This document shows, piece by piece, positions 28,649 to 37,300 of a stretch of DNA of 64,000 nucleotides; the stretch's first letter is position 1, and every line of letters begins with the position of its first letter. The stretch covers positions 1 through 64,000 of the forward strand of contig JAJDWR010000073.1 in NCBI GenBank assembly GCA_022825505.1, given 5' to 3'. Under the pieces are notes generated by a model that made no database searches, was not told the origin of the DNA, and saw nothing but the letters and a program-made list of their open reading frames with translations. The stretch is from Gammaproteobacteria bacterium (GTDB taxonomy: Bacteria; Pseudomonadota; Gammaproteobacteria; Steroidobacterales; Rariloculaceae). The translations under genes and the position numbers were made by a program.

Positions 28649-29689
28649 CTAGTGCCCCCACGCCCGGCGGGACACCTCCGGATCGCAGTCGATGCCGATC
28701 AGTTCCAGATGCGGCATGTAGACCCACTCCCCCGTTCCGGTGAAAGTCTCCGCCAGGTACTCCGGGTCCTCGACGCGAAAGTCGATCAGCAATCGTGTGC
28801 GGTCTTCGCTGAGCCTGAACCACTCCGTGACCCGTCGCTGCGTGCCGGCCGGGGAGCCGTCGATCATGGACGATCGATGGAACTCGAGCAGCGTCGTTTC
28901 GACAAACAATCCGCCGTTCTCCCACCGGCCGATCGAATGCCCCTGGTTGGTCAATTCGCCGTCTTCGGGAGGCTCCCGACCGTCCGTGTAGATGGTTCGC
29001 ACCGTGTTGTAGAGTTCACCCGTGATGGTCACCCGATCCTCGAAAATCTCGATCTCGTTGAGGTAGGGCACGGCGAGGAATCCCGGCGACGGGTAGGCGA
29101 TGCAATGCCCGGCCGGGCTCTCGGTGGCAATATCGTAGGCTGCCTGCAGCGCCGCACCCCGCTCGTTCAGGCGCCTGTCGGTATCGCGCAGGCCCCAGAT
29201 ATGGCGGTTTGTGGAGAGCGGCGTGGCCCACACGCCGGAGATATCGTCCGCCGTGGCGCCGCTGCCCAGGTCGCTGGTGGTGCCGGCAAACGACGACCGC
29301 GCCGACCACACGGACCCGTCTTCCCTGGTGAGCGACAGCAGGCGGGCGTGGCTGCGCCGTGTGTCGTGAACCGGGTTGAATCGCACCACCACGGGATCGC
29401 CGGGTTGCAGCGTATCGGCGGACCAGCCGCTACGGGCCAGAATGGGCGTCGCGTCGGTTTCGATTTCCCATTCGACCGGCTCACCCGACTCGTTTCCGGT
29501 CGTCATGTAGATGTAGACGTGCGGGTTGCCCCAGCGAAAGCGGCTGATGGTGCCTTCCACTGCGAGTACCACGTCTGTGTTGAAGACGGAACCGCTGTGA
29601 TGGCCCCAGGACGGCGCCGCAGCGAACAGAAAGAGTGCGATAAACGCCAATCCCCCGGTTCTTCGCCACTCTGCCACGATCAATTTCAA
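28649..29689 (-). CDS. DUF6152-family exported protein
   Basis: A 346-residue exported protein with signal peptide ending near APSWGHHS. The mature N-terminus (SVFNTDVVLAVEGTISRFRW then GNPHVYIYM) is the DUF6152 OB-like repeat. The C-terminal half contains GQLTNQGHS-like and EWFRLSEDRTRLLIDFRVED segments that resemble a lipocalin-like beta domain. Family members are common in oceanic and soil proteobacteria, and their role is unknown. It lies just downstream of tRNA-Gly on the same strand. Confidence 0.75.
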   Translation of the reverse strand: MKLIVAEWRRTGGLAFIALFLFAAAPSWGHHSGSVFNTDVVLAVEGTISRFRWGNPHVYIYMTTGNESGEPVEWEIETDATPILARSGWSADTLQPGDPVVVRFNPVHDTRRSHARLLSLTREDGSVWSARSSFAGTTSDLGSGATADDISGVWATPLSTNRHIWGLRDTDRRLNERGAALQAAYDIATESPAGHCIAYPSPGFLAVPYLNEIEIFEDRVTITGELYNTVRTIYTDGREPPEDGELTNQGHSIGRWENGGLFVETTLLEFHRSSMIDGSPAGTQRRVTEWFRLSEDRTRLLIDFRVEDPEYLAETFTGTGEWVYMPHLELIGIDCDPEVSRRAWGH

Positions 29690-29735
29690 GTCCTTCGGTA
29701 TCCCGGGATGTGCGGTGGCCCCGGCCGGGAAAAGT

Positions 29736-29811
29736 TGGAGCGGGTGAACGGGCTTGAACCGTCGACCTGCACGTTGGCAACGTGCCGCTCTACCAACTGA
29801 GCTACACCCGC
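29736..29811 (-). tRNA. tRNA-Gly (anticodon GCC)
   Basis: Acceptor stem GCGGGTG pairs with CACCCGC, and the D arm carries AGCTCAGTTGGTAGAGC. The anticodon arm GCACG-TTGCCAA-CGTGC gives GCC, and the T arm has GGTTCAAGCCC. Discriminator U and an encoded CCA are present, as expected for tRNA-Gly. In many gammaproteobacteria this tRNA sits beside pgsA; here it is separated from pgsA by the amine dehydrogenase cluster. Confidence 0.96.
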
Positions 29812-29903
29812 GCTATGACTGGCGCTTATTGTAAAACAGTCCGCCCGGATATTGCATCAGGTCCTGCGGCGTGTCTGCGAGTCCCGTGGCGTGTCCGCCA
29901 GTC

Positions 29904-30362
29904 TTACGGCGCGGCGCCGGCGTCTCGCGTTTCTTCGTAGTCGCCCAGAAGTCCGGCCCGGACCGTTTCCACTTCGACCAGGGGCTCCGCCCGGTAGCGG
30001 CCCACTTCTTCGGCGGTGTACGGCTCGAAGTCCGCGGGCATGTCTTCGTCGCTGAAACGATAGAGCATCCAGTTCATGAGTTCTGCGAGTTCGTCGTCGG
30101 GAATGATTGACAACGATACTCCCGGTACGCGCACCAGGAATTCCCTGCCCCCTTCCACCGCAAGAAACCTGCCGGCCCCGACCAGGGGCGGGATTTTTCC
30201 GGGCGTAGCCTGGCCGTCGGCCAGGTGGCAGCCCTGGCAATGCAGAATGTAGTTGAATTGGGGCGAACCGGCGGCCCCGGAGTCCGTCGCTGCCAGCCCG
30301 AACGACAGCGTCAGCATCAGGAGCGCGGCAAACGCTCCGATCGAGCGAACGCGCCGTCGCAT
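29904..30362 (-). CDS. Periplasmic mono-haem cytochrome c of the amine dehydrogenase cluster
   Basis: About 152 residues. A Sec signal (RRRVRSIGAFAALLMLTLSF) is followed by a single haem c site, YILHCQGCHLADGQ, near residue 41. The expected methionine ligand is less certain; MNWMLYRFSDEDMP is a candidate. It lies directly downstream of the light-chain gene, the same place as the small cytochrome gene (orf-2) in the Alcaligenes faecalis aromatic amine dehydrogenase cluster. It could accept electrons from the enzyme. The ATG at 30,362 is preferred over a GTG 39 bases upstream because it gives a normal signal peptide. Confidence 0.8.
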   Translation of the reverse strand: MRRRVRSIGAFAALLMLTLSFGLAATDSGAAGSPQFNYILHCQGCHLADGQATPGKIPPLVGAGRFLAVEGGREFLVRVPGVSLSIIPDDELAELMNWMLYRFSDEDMPADFEPYTAEEVGRYRAEPLVEVETVRAGLLGDYEETRDAGAAP

Positions 30363-30410
30363 CCCGAACGGCGACGCCACGACTGCCGATGCGATCCACA
30401 CGGCGCACGC

Positions 30411-30953
30411 TCAGCCGTCAGCCCGTCCCAGCACCAGCGCAACGGTGCTGTTGTAGGCCGTGGTGCTGTGGGCCAGGCACCAGTTGATATTGTTCGACCG
30501 CGCGGTGACGTAGGCGGGCATGTCGTCTTCGTTGTTGTTGCAGAAGCACTGACGGCAGGGGCTCTTGCCGCAGCAATCGTTGTAGGAAATCAGGTAATCG
30601 TTGCCGTCGGCCGGATTCCGGCAGGTGCCGATCCAGGTGACGGCGGACATCTCGGTCCCCGGCGGGCAGGACGACGCCGATCCACCGCAGCACGGCGACA
30701 TGAAACCGTCGATGGAGCAGTATCGCCAGTAGTTGCAGTTCGTGGGATCGCCTTCGTCCCCTTCGATGTCGGGATCCTTGAACCCGGCATCCGCGGCCTG
30801 GGCACCTGCCCGGGACAGCGGCAGCAGCGGGATGGATGCCGTACCCACCAGCAGTGTGCCCAGGCGAGTCAGAAAGCTGCGCCGCGACGTCAGCCGGGCC
30901 AGGTGTCTTGCGCCAGTTTCGAATCTGCGGTCAAACCAGTTCAATGGGTCCAT
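30411..30953 (-). CDS. aauA: Amine dehydrogenase light chain (TTQ-bearing subunit)
   Basis: Small beta subunit of a methylamine/aromatic amine dehydrogenase, about 180 residues. A twin-arginine signal (RLTSRRSFLTRLGTLLVG) exports it. The mature part has twelve cysteines for the six disulfides of the family. Both tryptophans that make the tryptophan tryptophylquinone cofactor are visible, in SAVTWIGTC and NNINWCLAH. The aspartate needed for cofactor formation is in YNDCCGKSPC. The ATG at 30,953 was chosen because it starts at DPLNWFDRRFE, as in relatives; a longer frame reaches 31,010. Whether the substrate is methylamine or an aralkylamine cannot be read directly. Confidence 0.88.
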   Translation of the reverse strand: MDPLNWFDRRFETGARHLARLTSRRSFLTRLGTLLVGTASIPLLPLSRAGAQAADAGFKDPDIEGDEGDPTNCNYWRYCSIDGFMSPCCGGSASSCPPGTEMSAVTWIGTCRNPADGNDYLISYNDCCGKSPCRQCFCNNNEDDMPAYVTARSNNINWCLAHSTTAYNSTVALVLGRADG

Positions 30954-31009
30954 ATCCAATCCTGTTCCGTAATTTGCTGCCGTGCCGGAGCGAGCCTGAC
31001 GCCCCGCCA

Positions 31010-31645
31010 CTAGGCGACCTCCTCTTCCGCCGCATTCTCCGCGGCATCTTTCGCGGCCATGTAGTCCTGCAAGGTTGCCACACCCCGCTCGTTGGCTTCA
31101 AACAGACTCTCCAAGTGCTCCCTGGAGTTCACCAGTCCGGTCGATCGAATGATGCCCGCCGGATCGATCAGCACGGCATGGGGCAGGCGTCCGACCCGAT
31201 AGCCCAGGCCCAGTTCCGACGAAAGCAGATAAGGAAACTGCTGCAACCGAAACTCCGAGACAAACGCCTCGTGCTCCTTGCGTGCCCCGTCACTGGCCAG
31301 CAACACGTTCAGCCAACTGCGCTCCTCGCGCGCTATGGACTTGAGCGCCGGCAGCAGCGTCTTGCAGACGGGACACGTCGGCGAAAGGAAGAACAGCAGC
31401 GTACTGCGATCGTTCGACTGCTTGCCCCCGACCTGGTGTTCATCATTCGCCAGGTCGCTGACAGTGAACACCGGCGCCGCCTCGCCCGCCTTGGGGCCGC
31501 TGCCGACAACCAGGGCACCCGCCGGCGCGACCCGCTCATACAACACCCCGATCTGCCGGACCAGCGCCAGGATGACGCCGCCCATAACCAACACGAGAAT
31601 CCACAGCAGGACGTTGGATGCCAGCAGCGCGCCCGACACGATCAA
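31010..31645 (-). CDS. aauD: Amine dehydrogenase accessory thioredoxin-like protein (MauD/AauD)
   Basis: A 211-residue membrane-anchored thioredoxin-fold protein. One N-terminal helix (SNVLLWILVLVMGGVILALV) is followed by a redox site, FLSPTCPVCKTLLPAL, and the cis-Pro region VGRLPHAVLIDPAG. MauD is thought to form or correct the disulfides of the light chain in the periplasm. Its start overlaps the end of the aauE gene (ATGA). Confidence 0.88.
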   Translation of the reverse strand: MIVSGALLASNVLLWILVLVMGGVILALVRQIGVLYERVAPAGALVVGSGPKAGEAAPVFTVSDLANDEHQVGGKQSNDRSTLLFFLSPTCPVCKTLLPALKSIAREERSWLNVLLASDGARKEHEAFVSEFRLQQFPYLLSSELGLGYRVGRLPHAVLIDPAGIIRSTGLVNSREHLESLFEANERGVATLQDYMAAKDAAENAAEEEVA

Positions 31646-32181
31646 GTCCTCAACCGCGCCAGGTCCGGTCCGTTGGCGATAAGCCGATTAGTGGCAGCGT
31701 AGAGCAACGCCGCTGACCCGATGGCCGCCGAAACCGTGATCGCGTCGAACCAGACCAGCGCCCTCCCCTGCACCGGCAGCATGGCGACAAGCGCCAGGCA
31801 AGCCAACAACAGGTTCCGCGCCACCAGCCACCCGCTCAGTGGTTGATGGCCGACCGGACCCATGCAACCGCAGTCGATGAAGCGCCGCCCCCTGAACAGG
31901 TTCAAGGCGATGGCAGCGGCGTAAGCCACCAGCAGCAACGCGCTGCCAACCAATGCGAGGCTCCGCGTGGCGGGAATCAAAAGACCGGTCCCCAAACCCA
32001 GTTCCAAAGCGATGACGGCAACGGCGCAGGCATTGGTCGCCCGTTTCGGGATCAACCGATAATCAGCCAGCACAACCGAGAAAACCGCGAATCCACGAAC
32101 TTTCTGGACCGCTGCCACAATCCACAGCAGCGCCAGTGAAAGGACGGCAACCAGTGGCATGACCGGATCCATCATGGGCAT
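31642..32181 (-). CDS. aauE: Amine dehydrogenase accessory membrane protein (MauE/AauE)
   Basis: A roughly 180-residue membrane protein with about five hydrophobic helices. The cysteine pair in GRRFIDCGCMGPVGHQPLSG is the mark of the MauE/DoxX-like family that feeds electrons across the membrane to MauD. Start is uncertain: ATG at 32,181 was used, an ATG two codons later is equivalent, and a longer frame to 32,280 adds a charged stretch unlike a membrane protein. Between the heavy-chain gene and aauD, as in known clusters. Confidence 0.85.
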   Translation of the reverse strand: MPMMDPVMPLVAVLSLALLWIVAAVQKVRGFAVFSVVLADYRLIPKRATNACAVAVIALELGLGTGLLIPATRSLALVGSALLLVAYAAAIALNLFRGRRFIDCGCMGPVGHQPLSGWLVARNLLLACLALVAMLPVQGRALVWFDAITVSAAIGSAALLYAATNRLIANGPDLARLRT

Positions 32182-32255
32182 TGCTACACGCTCTCGCCAG
32201 GAGTTGCCCTGAAGGTCCGCATTGGCGCGGCGGTTGAATCCACCATGGTCCGCCG

Positions 32256-33449
32256 CTACCGCATGCGCAGCGCCAACCACCCATTGGACGGAGCATGCTG
32301 CAGTCGCTCGTGGAGATATTCCCCAGTCAGCGCGTGACGGACGGAAATCCCGGTACCGCCGGCCGAAACCAGCAACGGATCGTCGCCCTGGGTGACCAGG
32401 ATGTTCGAGGCGCCGTCGCCGCTGGTGGACCCGAGCGTGGCGGCGGCTCCCCCGCTCGCCGCGCTTTCCGGGCGCGCCTCCAGCCGCTGCAGGCGTTCGC
32501 GCGATGCCAGATCGAACGACCAGATCTCGGTACCATCCACGTCCGCGGGATCGTCGAGCGGTTCGTCGTTCTGCCGTGCCAGAACGTACAGACGGCCGCT
32601 CTGCTGGTGGACGGTGAGGGGCTGGCGTCCTGCGATTCGCCAGTTCTGCTCGCGGTCGGATGCCGTGAGCAGCGACCAGCTCTCGCCCACCCGGGGCATT
32701 TCACCGGAGATGTCCACTGTATGGAGATACCCGTCGAACGAGACGAACAGCCACTCGTCCCCGTAACGCACGCCCGGCTCCCGGACCGGATCGGTCTCGG
32801 GGTCGAAGAACCGTTCGGTTCGCTCCTTGGAAACTTCCCGTCCGTCCTCGTCCAGGGTCACGGTCAACAGGTCGCCATTGGCGCAGATCATCATGTAGCT
32901 GCGATCACCAGCGGAGAACACCAGGCTGCAGCCGGGCGTGGAAATCTCGCCGACGAATGACTTGCTTTCGATGTCGACGACGCTGATTGAAGTAGCCGGG
33001 GTCAAGTTGAACACGCCCAGGAACCGCCCGTTGTCCGTGAGCGCAAGCGTGCCCTCGACGACCAGCAGCAACGCACGCTTGGGAGGGATCACGACCTCGC
33101 CCGCTACACCCAGCGTCGCCGTATCGAAGATCGTGACGGTGTCGGTTCGTTCCCCGCGGTTGCCGCGGGTGTAGAACGTCTCGACCAGAAACAACGACAA
33201 CCCGTCGGGAGAAAACCGAAAGGCAGCCGGCCGCCCGGCCTGGGCCACGCCGATCAATCCAAGGAAATGATCATCGGTGGCATCGACCAGACTGTAGTCG
33301 ACGAACACCCAGTCGCGTTCGGGGTCAGGCAGTACCTCCGAACGCCCGAACGAGTCGAAATCCTGGGAGGCGCAGATGTTGGCAGCGGCGGCGAACGCAA
33401 GTCCGATCAGGATCGCAATTGCGCGAATCGGGTGTTTTTGAGGCGTCAT
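32256..33449 (-). CDS. aauB: Amine dehydrogenase heavy chain
   Basis: Large alpha subunit, about 397 residues, predicted to form a seven-bladed propeller around the light chain. A signal peptide (HPIRAIAILIGLAFAAAANI) is followed by the family strings DWVFVDYSLVD, GDRSYMMICANGDLLTVTL and RLYVLARQNDEPLDDPADVD. The last matches the heavy-chain consensus near the C-terminus. Start at 33,449 puts the signal at the N-terminus. It is the first gene of the cluster B-E-D-A-cytochrome. The genes for TTQ maturation known from methylamine clusters (mauG, mauF, mauL-N) are not here, as is also the case in the aau cluster of Alcaligenes faecalis. Confidence 0.87.
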   Translation of the reverse strand: MTPQKHPIRAIAILIGLAFAAAANICASQDFDSFGRSEVLPDPERDWVFVDYSLVDATDDHFLGLIGVAQAGRPAAFRFSPDGLSLFLVETFYTRGNRGERTDTVTIFDTATLGVAGEVVIPPKRALLLVVEGTLALTDNGRFLGVFNLTPATSISVVDIESKSFVGEISTPGCSLVFSAGDRSYMMICANGDLLTVTLDEDGREVSKERTERFFDPETDPVREPGVRYGDEWLFVSFDGYLHTVDISGEMPRVGESWSLLTASDREQNWRIAGRQPLTVHQQSGRLYVLARQNDEPLDDPADVDGTEIWSFDLASRERLQRLEARPESAASGGAAATLGSTSGDGASNILVTQGDDPLLVSAGGTGISVRHALTGEYLHERLQHAPSNGWLALRMR

Positions 33450-33549
33450 GATGTTCGTGTATCGAAGGCAAAGGGTCCAATTCCAGTATACGCTGCCGAC
33501 CTGCCAGGTACGACGGTCTCGCACGGATCCGTGAGTCCGCTACTGGGGC

Positions 33550-34266
33550 TTATTCAACAGGACGTTGATGTCCGTCGAGCACTTGCGACAGTCGGCGAAG
33601 CCCGCTACGCAACGCCCTGCCATCGGATATTGCCAACTCGCTCAAACAGCGCCGATAGTATTCGGGCTTGCCCTCCAGTGCGCCGATGGCTTTTCTCGTG
33701 GACTTGAAAACCACCTCGCCATAGGCGTCGGTCGCACGCCGCAGGCCGGCGACCGCCGCATCGCCGCCCCAGCCCCTGATCATGAAGGCGATATCGATGA
33801 TGTCGCGGCTCAGAACGGACTGGTCAGCCCAGCGGTCCGCGTTGGCCAGAAACTTTCCGGCGAAACACGAAACCGCATCCAGGGATGGAACCGGCAGTTC
33901 CGTCGCCGGGTCCGCATCGAGCCGGATCCTTCCTTCGGAGATAATTTCGAACTTGACGGGTTCGCCGTTGAGTTCCATGAAGGTCCGTATGCCATACCGG
34001 TCCGCGCGTACCTCCCGAGCCAGGGTGATCGGCGACTTGAGGATCGCACCGAGCGAAGATTGCGTGATCGTGTTGCGCAACTTTCGATAGCCCGCAAGGT
34101 CCGCACACAGAAAGTCAATATCGGCAGACTGCCGGTATTCGCCCAGCGAAAGCACCATCCTCGTACCGCCGCCAAAGTAACAGCAGGTATCGGCGAGATA
34201 TCGCGCATCCAGCGCTGCCAGCGCCCTCCACACGAGGCGATGCCGCGGGCGCCTGAACTCAGGCAT
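33550..34266 (-). CDS. AbiEii-like nucleotidyltransferase toxin
   Basis: About 238 residues of the AbiEii/AbiGii nucleotidyltransferase family. The active-site region is CYFGGGTRMVLSLGEYRQ then SADIDFL, with the Asp pair of a polymerase-beta-like metal site. AbiE toxins are type IV toxins that act in phage abortive infection. The start chosen overlaps the upstream gene's stop by eight bases, which suggests translational coupling; longer frames reach 34,305. GC-rich codon use resembles the surroundings, so recent acquisition is not evident. Confidence 0.72.
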   Translation of the reverse strand: MPEFRRPRHRLVWRALAALDARYLADTCCYFGGGTRMVLSLGEYRQSADIDFLCADLAGYRKLRNTITQSSLGAILKSPITLAREVRADRYGIRTFMELNGEPVKFEIISEGRIRLDADPATELPVPSLDAVSCFAGKFLANADRWADQSVLSRDIIDIAFMIRGWGGDAAVAGLRRATDAYGEVVFKSTRKAIGALEGKPEYYRRCLSELAISDGRALRSGLRRLSQVLDGHQRPVE

Positions 34267-34672
34267 TGATGACGCCATTGCCATGCTCCCGCGCCAGTTG
34301 CGCAATCAGCTCCCGTTCCCCGGGGTCCATGCCGTTGTGATCCACGTGGCGCCAGTTGCATTCGTAAAGCTGAAATGCCTCGGCCCGGGTCATGTACCGC
34401 CCGGCGCGATTCCACGCGATCAGACGCAGATTCTCGTAATCGTCGATGCACAGGACCTCGTGGTCGATGAACGCCTGCAACGCTTCCACGAAACCGGCTC
34501 GTTTGCCGCCTGCCTTCAGCTTCTCCGCAAGCCGGTGCGGCAAACGCAGCTGATACGTGGCGAGGCCGCGCCGTCTTTCCCTCGCCCGTTGCCGCCTCTT
34601 GGCCAGGCGCAGCTGTTCGCGACGGGCTACAGTCGCTTCGTCGTCCATCGCATTGGCGTTCCGCACATTCAT
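34259..34672 (-). CDS. Probable antitoxin paired with the AbiEii-like toxin
   Basis: A 137-residue, strongly basic protein. An arginine-rich N-terminus (LAKRRQRARERRRG) leads into TYQLRLPHRLAEKLKAGGKR, which resembles a ribbon-helix-helix DNA-binding strand. The rest contains YMTRAEAFQLYECNWRHVD. It is not the usual AbiEi helix-turn-helix antitoxin, so the pair may be a variant. Being upstream and overlapping the toxin gene supports an antitoxin role, but no named family was recognised. Confidence 0.55.
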   Translation of the reverse strand: MNVRNANAMDDEATVARREQLRLAKRRQRARERRRGLATYQLRLPHRLAEKLKAGGKRAGFVEALQAFIDHEVLCIDDYENLRLIAWNRAGRYMTRAEAFQLYECNWRHVDHNGMDPGERELIAQLAREHGNGVINA

Positions 34673-34835
34673 GATCGCCCATTCGGATTGCGTGATGACA
34701 TGTCATTCTACACAAACGTCGTTCATCCGATCGACATCCGGAGGAAGACCGGCAATTCAGCCTCATGGTTGCCGACTTCCAGCGCGTCGACGAAGACGCG
34801 ACGTTTCGCGCCCAATTGGTTGGCGTTCTTGATGG

Positions 34836-35396
34836 TCAGTCGTTGCCGATTATCGTCGGCCAGGAGGCCTTCACGTATTCCACCATCGACCAGAGAGTCA
34901 GCCCGGCCGCAACCGCCAGCAGTATCTGGCCGATGGGATAGACCGGGATGCCGAAGGATGGTGTCTGGTACAGCATGAAGCCGATTCCGAACATCTGCAG
35001 GGTGGTCTTCCACTTGGCGAAGTAGGTGACCTTGACGGCGGCGCTGGAACCGAGCTGCGACATCCATTCACGCAATGCGGACACCGCGATCTCACGGCCG
35101 ATGATGATGGCCACGAACAGTGCCAGATACCACGTCGGGTCGTTGTGCAGTAGCACGATCAGGGATGTGGACACGAGAAGCTTGTCCGCGATGGGATCGA
35201 GAAACTCGCCAAACCTTGAAGTCTGATCCAGTTTGCGGGCGAGAAACCCGTCGAACCAGTCGGTTATCGCTGCCAGACCGAACAACACCCCGGCCGCCTG
35301 TCCCGCCCAGTCCGCCGGCAGGTAGTAGATCAGCACCACCAGCGGGATGGCGACGATTCGAAATGACGTGAGCAGATTCGGTATGGTCAGGGGCAT
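34836..35396 (-). CDS. pgsA: CDP-diacylglycerol-glycerol-3-phosphate 3-phosphatidyltransferase
   Basis: Makes phosphatidylglycerol phosphate in the membrane. The 186-residue protein has the CDP-alcohol phosphotransferase signature TDWFDGFLARKLDQTSRFGE, continuing FLDPIADK, at about residues 45-73, and several hydrophobic helices. It follows uvrC by 72 bases on the same strand, an arrangement conserved in gammaproteobacteria. Confidence 0.92.
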   Translation of the reverse strand: MPLTIPNLLTSFRIVAIPLVVLIYYLPADWAGQAAGVLFGLAAITDWFDGFLARKLDQTSRFGEFLDPIADKLLVSTSLIVLLHNDPTWYLALFVAIIIGREIAVSALREWMSQLGSSAAVKVTYFAKWKTTLQMFGIGFMLYQTPSFGIPVYPIGQILLAVAAGLTLWSMVEYVKASWPTIIGND

Positions 35397-35468
35397 CGCC
35401 GAGCGCCGATCAGTTACCGGACTCCCCTTCCTGCCACCCGCGCGAGAAATGTTGGTGAGTCATCCGGT

Positions 35469-37283
35469 TCAATCGGAGTGTACATGCTCGTATATCAGCT
35501 TGGCCAGACGGCGCGAAATGCCCTTGACCCGTGCCAGGTCGTCGACTCCGGCGCGCGTTACCGCCTGTAGCCCGCCGAACTGGCGCAGCAACTCGCGCCG
35601 CCGCTTGGGGCCGATGCCCGGGATGCCTTCCAGCGGCGAGGCCGTGCGCCGCTTGTGACGCCGTGCCCGGTGCCCGGCAACAGCGAACCGATGCGCTTCG
35701 TCGCGCAATTGTTGAATCAGGTATAGGGCAGGTGTGTTGGACGGCAACTTGAGCGGTGGTCGGCGGCCTTCGACGTACAGCCGTTCCCGGCCGGAATGCC
35801 GCCCGGGTCCCTTGGCGATCCCGACCAGCCGCATTCCCCCCGATCGAAGTTCGTCGACTACGGTGGCGGCGGCGCTGAGCTGCCCGCGCCCGCCGTCGAT
35901 GAAGAGGACGTCCGGCACTCCGGCCTCGGCCCTGGTCAGGCGCGTGCACCATCGCTCCAGGGCTTGTGTCAGCGCCGCATAGTCATCCCCTGCCGTGATG
36001 CCGGCAATATTGAACCGCCGGTACTCGGACTTCATGGGCCCCTCGAGACCGAAGACCACGCAGGAAGCAACCGTCGACTCACCGCTTGTGTGGCTCACGT
36101 CGAAGCACGCCAGCCGTTGCGGAATCTCGTTCAGCTTGAGGCAGTCCGCCAGCGACGTTAACTGGCGGGCGATCACCACTCCGGAGCGTTTTCTCGAGGC
36201 CGCCGAGTGCGCCGCGTTGGTCAGCACCATTTCCACCCACGCTGCGCGATCCCCGCGGACCCGGTGCTTGATCTGCACCTTGCGCCCTGCCCTGCCGGCG
36301 AACATTTCCGCAAGGGCGTCGACATCGGTTACCGGGTGACTGGTCACGATTTCGTGGGGCGGTTCGCGCCGGCCGTAGTACTGCAGCAGGAATCCCCGCA
36401 TGATTTCCCGATGGGTGGTGCCGTCCGCGGCCCTGGGAAAGTGGCTGCGCGACCCCAGCAGGCGCCCGCCCCGGAACGACATGACGGCCACGCAATTGAC
36501 GCCGCCATCGCTCACCAGCCCGACGGCATCCAGGTCGCCGCGGGACCGCGTCACCAGTTGCTGCGCTTCCACCGACTTGAGCTTGGCGATCTGGTCGCGG
36601 TACTGGGCGGCACGCTCGTAGTTCAATTCCGCCGACGCATCTTCCATCCGTTTCACGAGGACTTGCGTAATCGCCTCGCTGCGCCCCTGCAGGAACATCA
36701 TGGCGTGCTCGATATCGCGCCCGTAATCCTCCGCACTCACCAGGCCCACACACGGTGCGGTACAGCGCTGGATCTGGTATTGCAGGCAGGGGCGCTGGCG
36801 GTGCGAGAAATAGCTGTCTTCGCACTGCCGGACCTGGAACAGCTTCTGTATCTGATTCAGCGTCTCCCGCACCGAACCGGCGCTGGGATAGGGTCCGAAC
36901 AGGCGCCCGGCGGCCCTGCGCGAGCCGCGGTAGAACGATACCTGGGGAAACGCCTTGTCGGTCCGGACGCGAATGTACGGATAGCTCTTGTCATCCCGCA
37001 GAACGACGTTGAAACGAGGCTTGTGGCGCTTGATGAGGTTGTACTCCAGCATCAGCGCATCGGCTTCCGTGGCGGTGACGGTCACGCAGATGTCGGCCAC
37101 CCTGGCCACCATGGCCATGGTCTTTGCATCGAGGGGTCTGCCGCCGAAGTAGCTCGCGACGCGCTTGCGGAGGTTCCTGGCCTTGCCCACGTAGATGACC
37201 CGGCCCTTGCCATCGAGCATCTGGTACGTGCCCGGGCGCTGGGTGAGACTGCCGGCAAAGACCCTGGGATCGAACGCAGTCAT
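35469..37283 (-). CDS. uvrC: Excinuclease ABC subunit C
   Basis: Nicks DNA on both sides of lesions recognised by UvrAB. About 604 residues: an N-terminal GIY-YIG nuclease (PGTYQMLDGKGRVIYVGKAR), a cysteine-containing middle, a UVR domain (RMEDASAELNYERAAQYRDQ) that binds UvrB, an endonuclease V-like 3'-side... domain with LFIDGGRGQLSAA, and C-terminal helix-hairpin-helix elements (GIPGIGPKRRRELLRQFGG). The start at 37,283 is the ATG that opens at TAFDPRVFAGSL, just before the nuclease; a longer upstream frame is arginine-rich and not conserved in style. It follows the DAHP synthase gene by 17 bases. Confidence 0.94.
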   Translation of the reverse strand: MTAFDPRVFAGSLTQRPGTYQMLDGKGRVIYVGKARNLRKRVASYFGGRPLDAKTMAMVARVADICVTVTATEADALMLEYNLIKRHKPRFNVVLRDDKSYPYIRVRTDKAFPQVSFYRGSRRAAGRLFGPYPSAGSVRETLNQIQKLFQVRQCEDSYFSHRQRPCLQYQIQRCTAPCVGLVSAEDYGRDIEHAMMFLQGRSEAITQVLVKRMEDASAELNYERAAQYRDQIAKLKSVEAQQLVTRSRGDLDAVGLVSDGGVNCVAVMSFRGGRLLGSRSHFPRAADGTTHREIMRGFLLQYYGRREPPHEIVTSHPVTDVDALAEMFAGRAGRKVQIKHRVRGDRAAWVEMVLTNAAHSAASRKRSGVVIARQLTSLADCLKLNEIPQRLACFDVSHTSGESTVASCVVFGLEGPMKSEYRRFNIAGITAGDDYAALTQALERWCTRLTRAEAGVPDVLFIDGGRGQLSAAATVVDELRSGGMRLVGIAKGPGRHSGRERLYVEGRRPPLKLPSNTPALYLIQQLRDEAHRFAVAGHRARRHKRRTASPLEGIPGIGPKRRRELLRQFGGLQAVTRAGVDDLARVKGISRRLAKLIYEHVHSD

Positions 37284-37300
37284 CCCGTCTTCCGCCGCGG

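Noticed and set aside
34723..34835. Minus-strand reading frame after pgsA (LTIKNANQLGAKRRVFVDAL)
   Set aside because: It looks slightly protein-like and could be the tail of a lost gene, but it is only about 38 codons, has no start of its own and matches no family I recognise.
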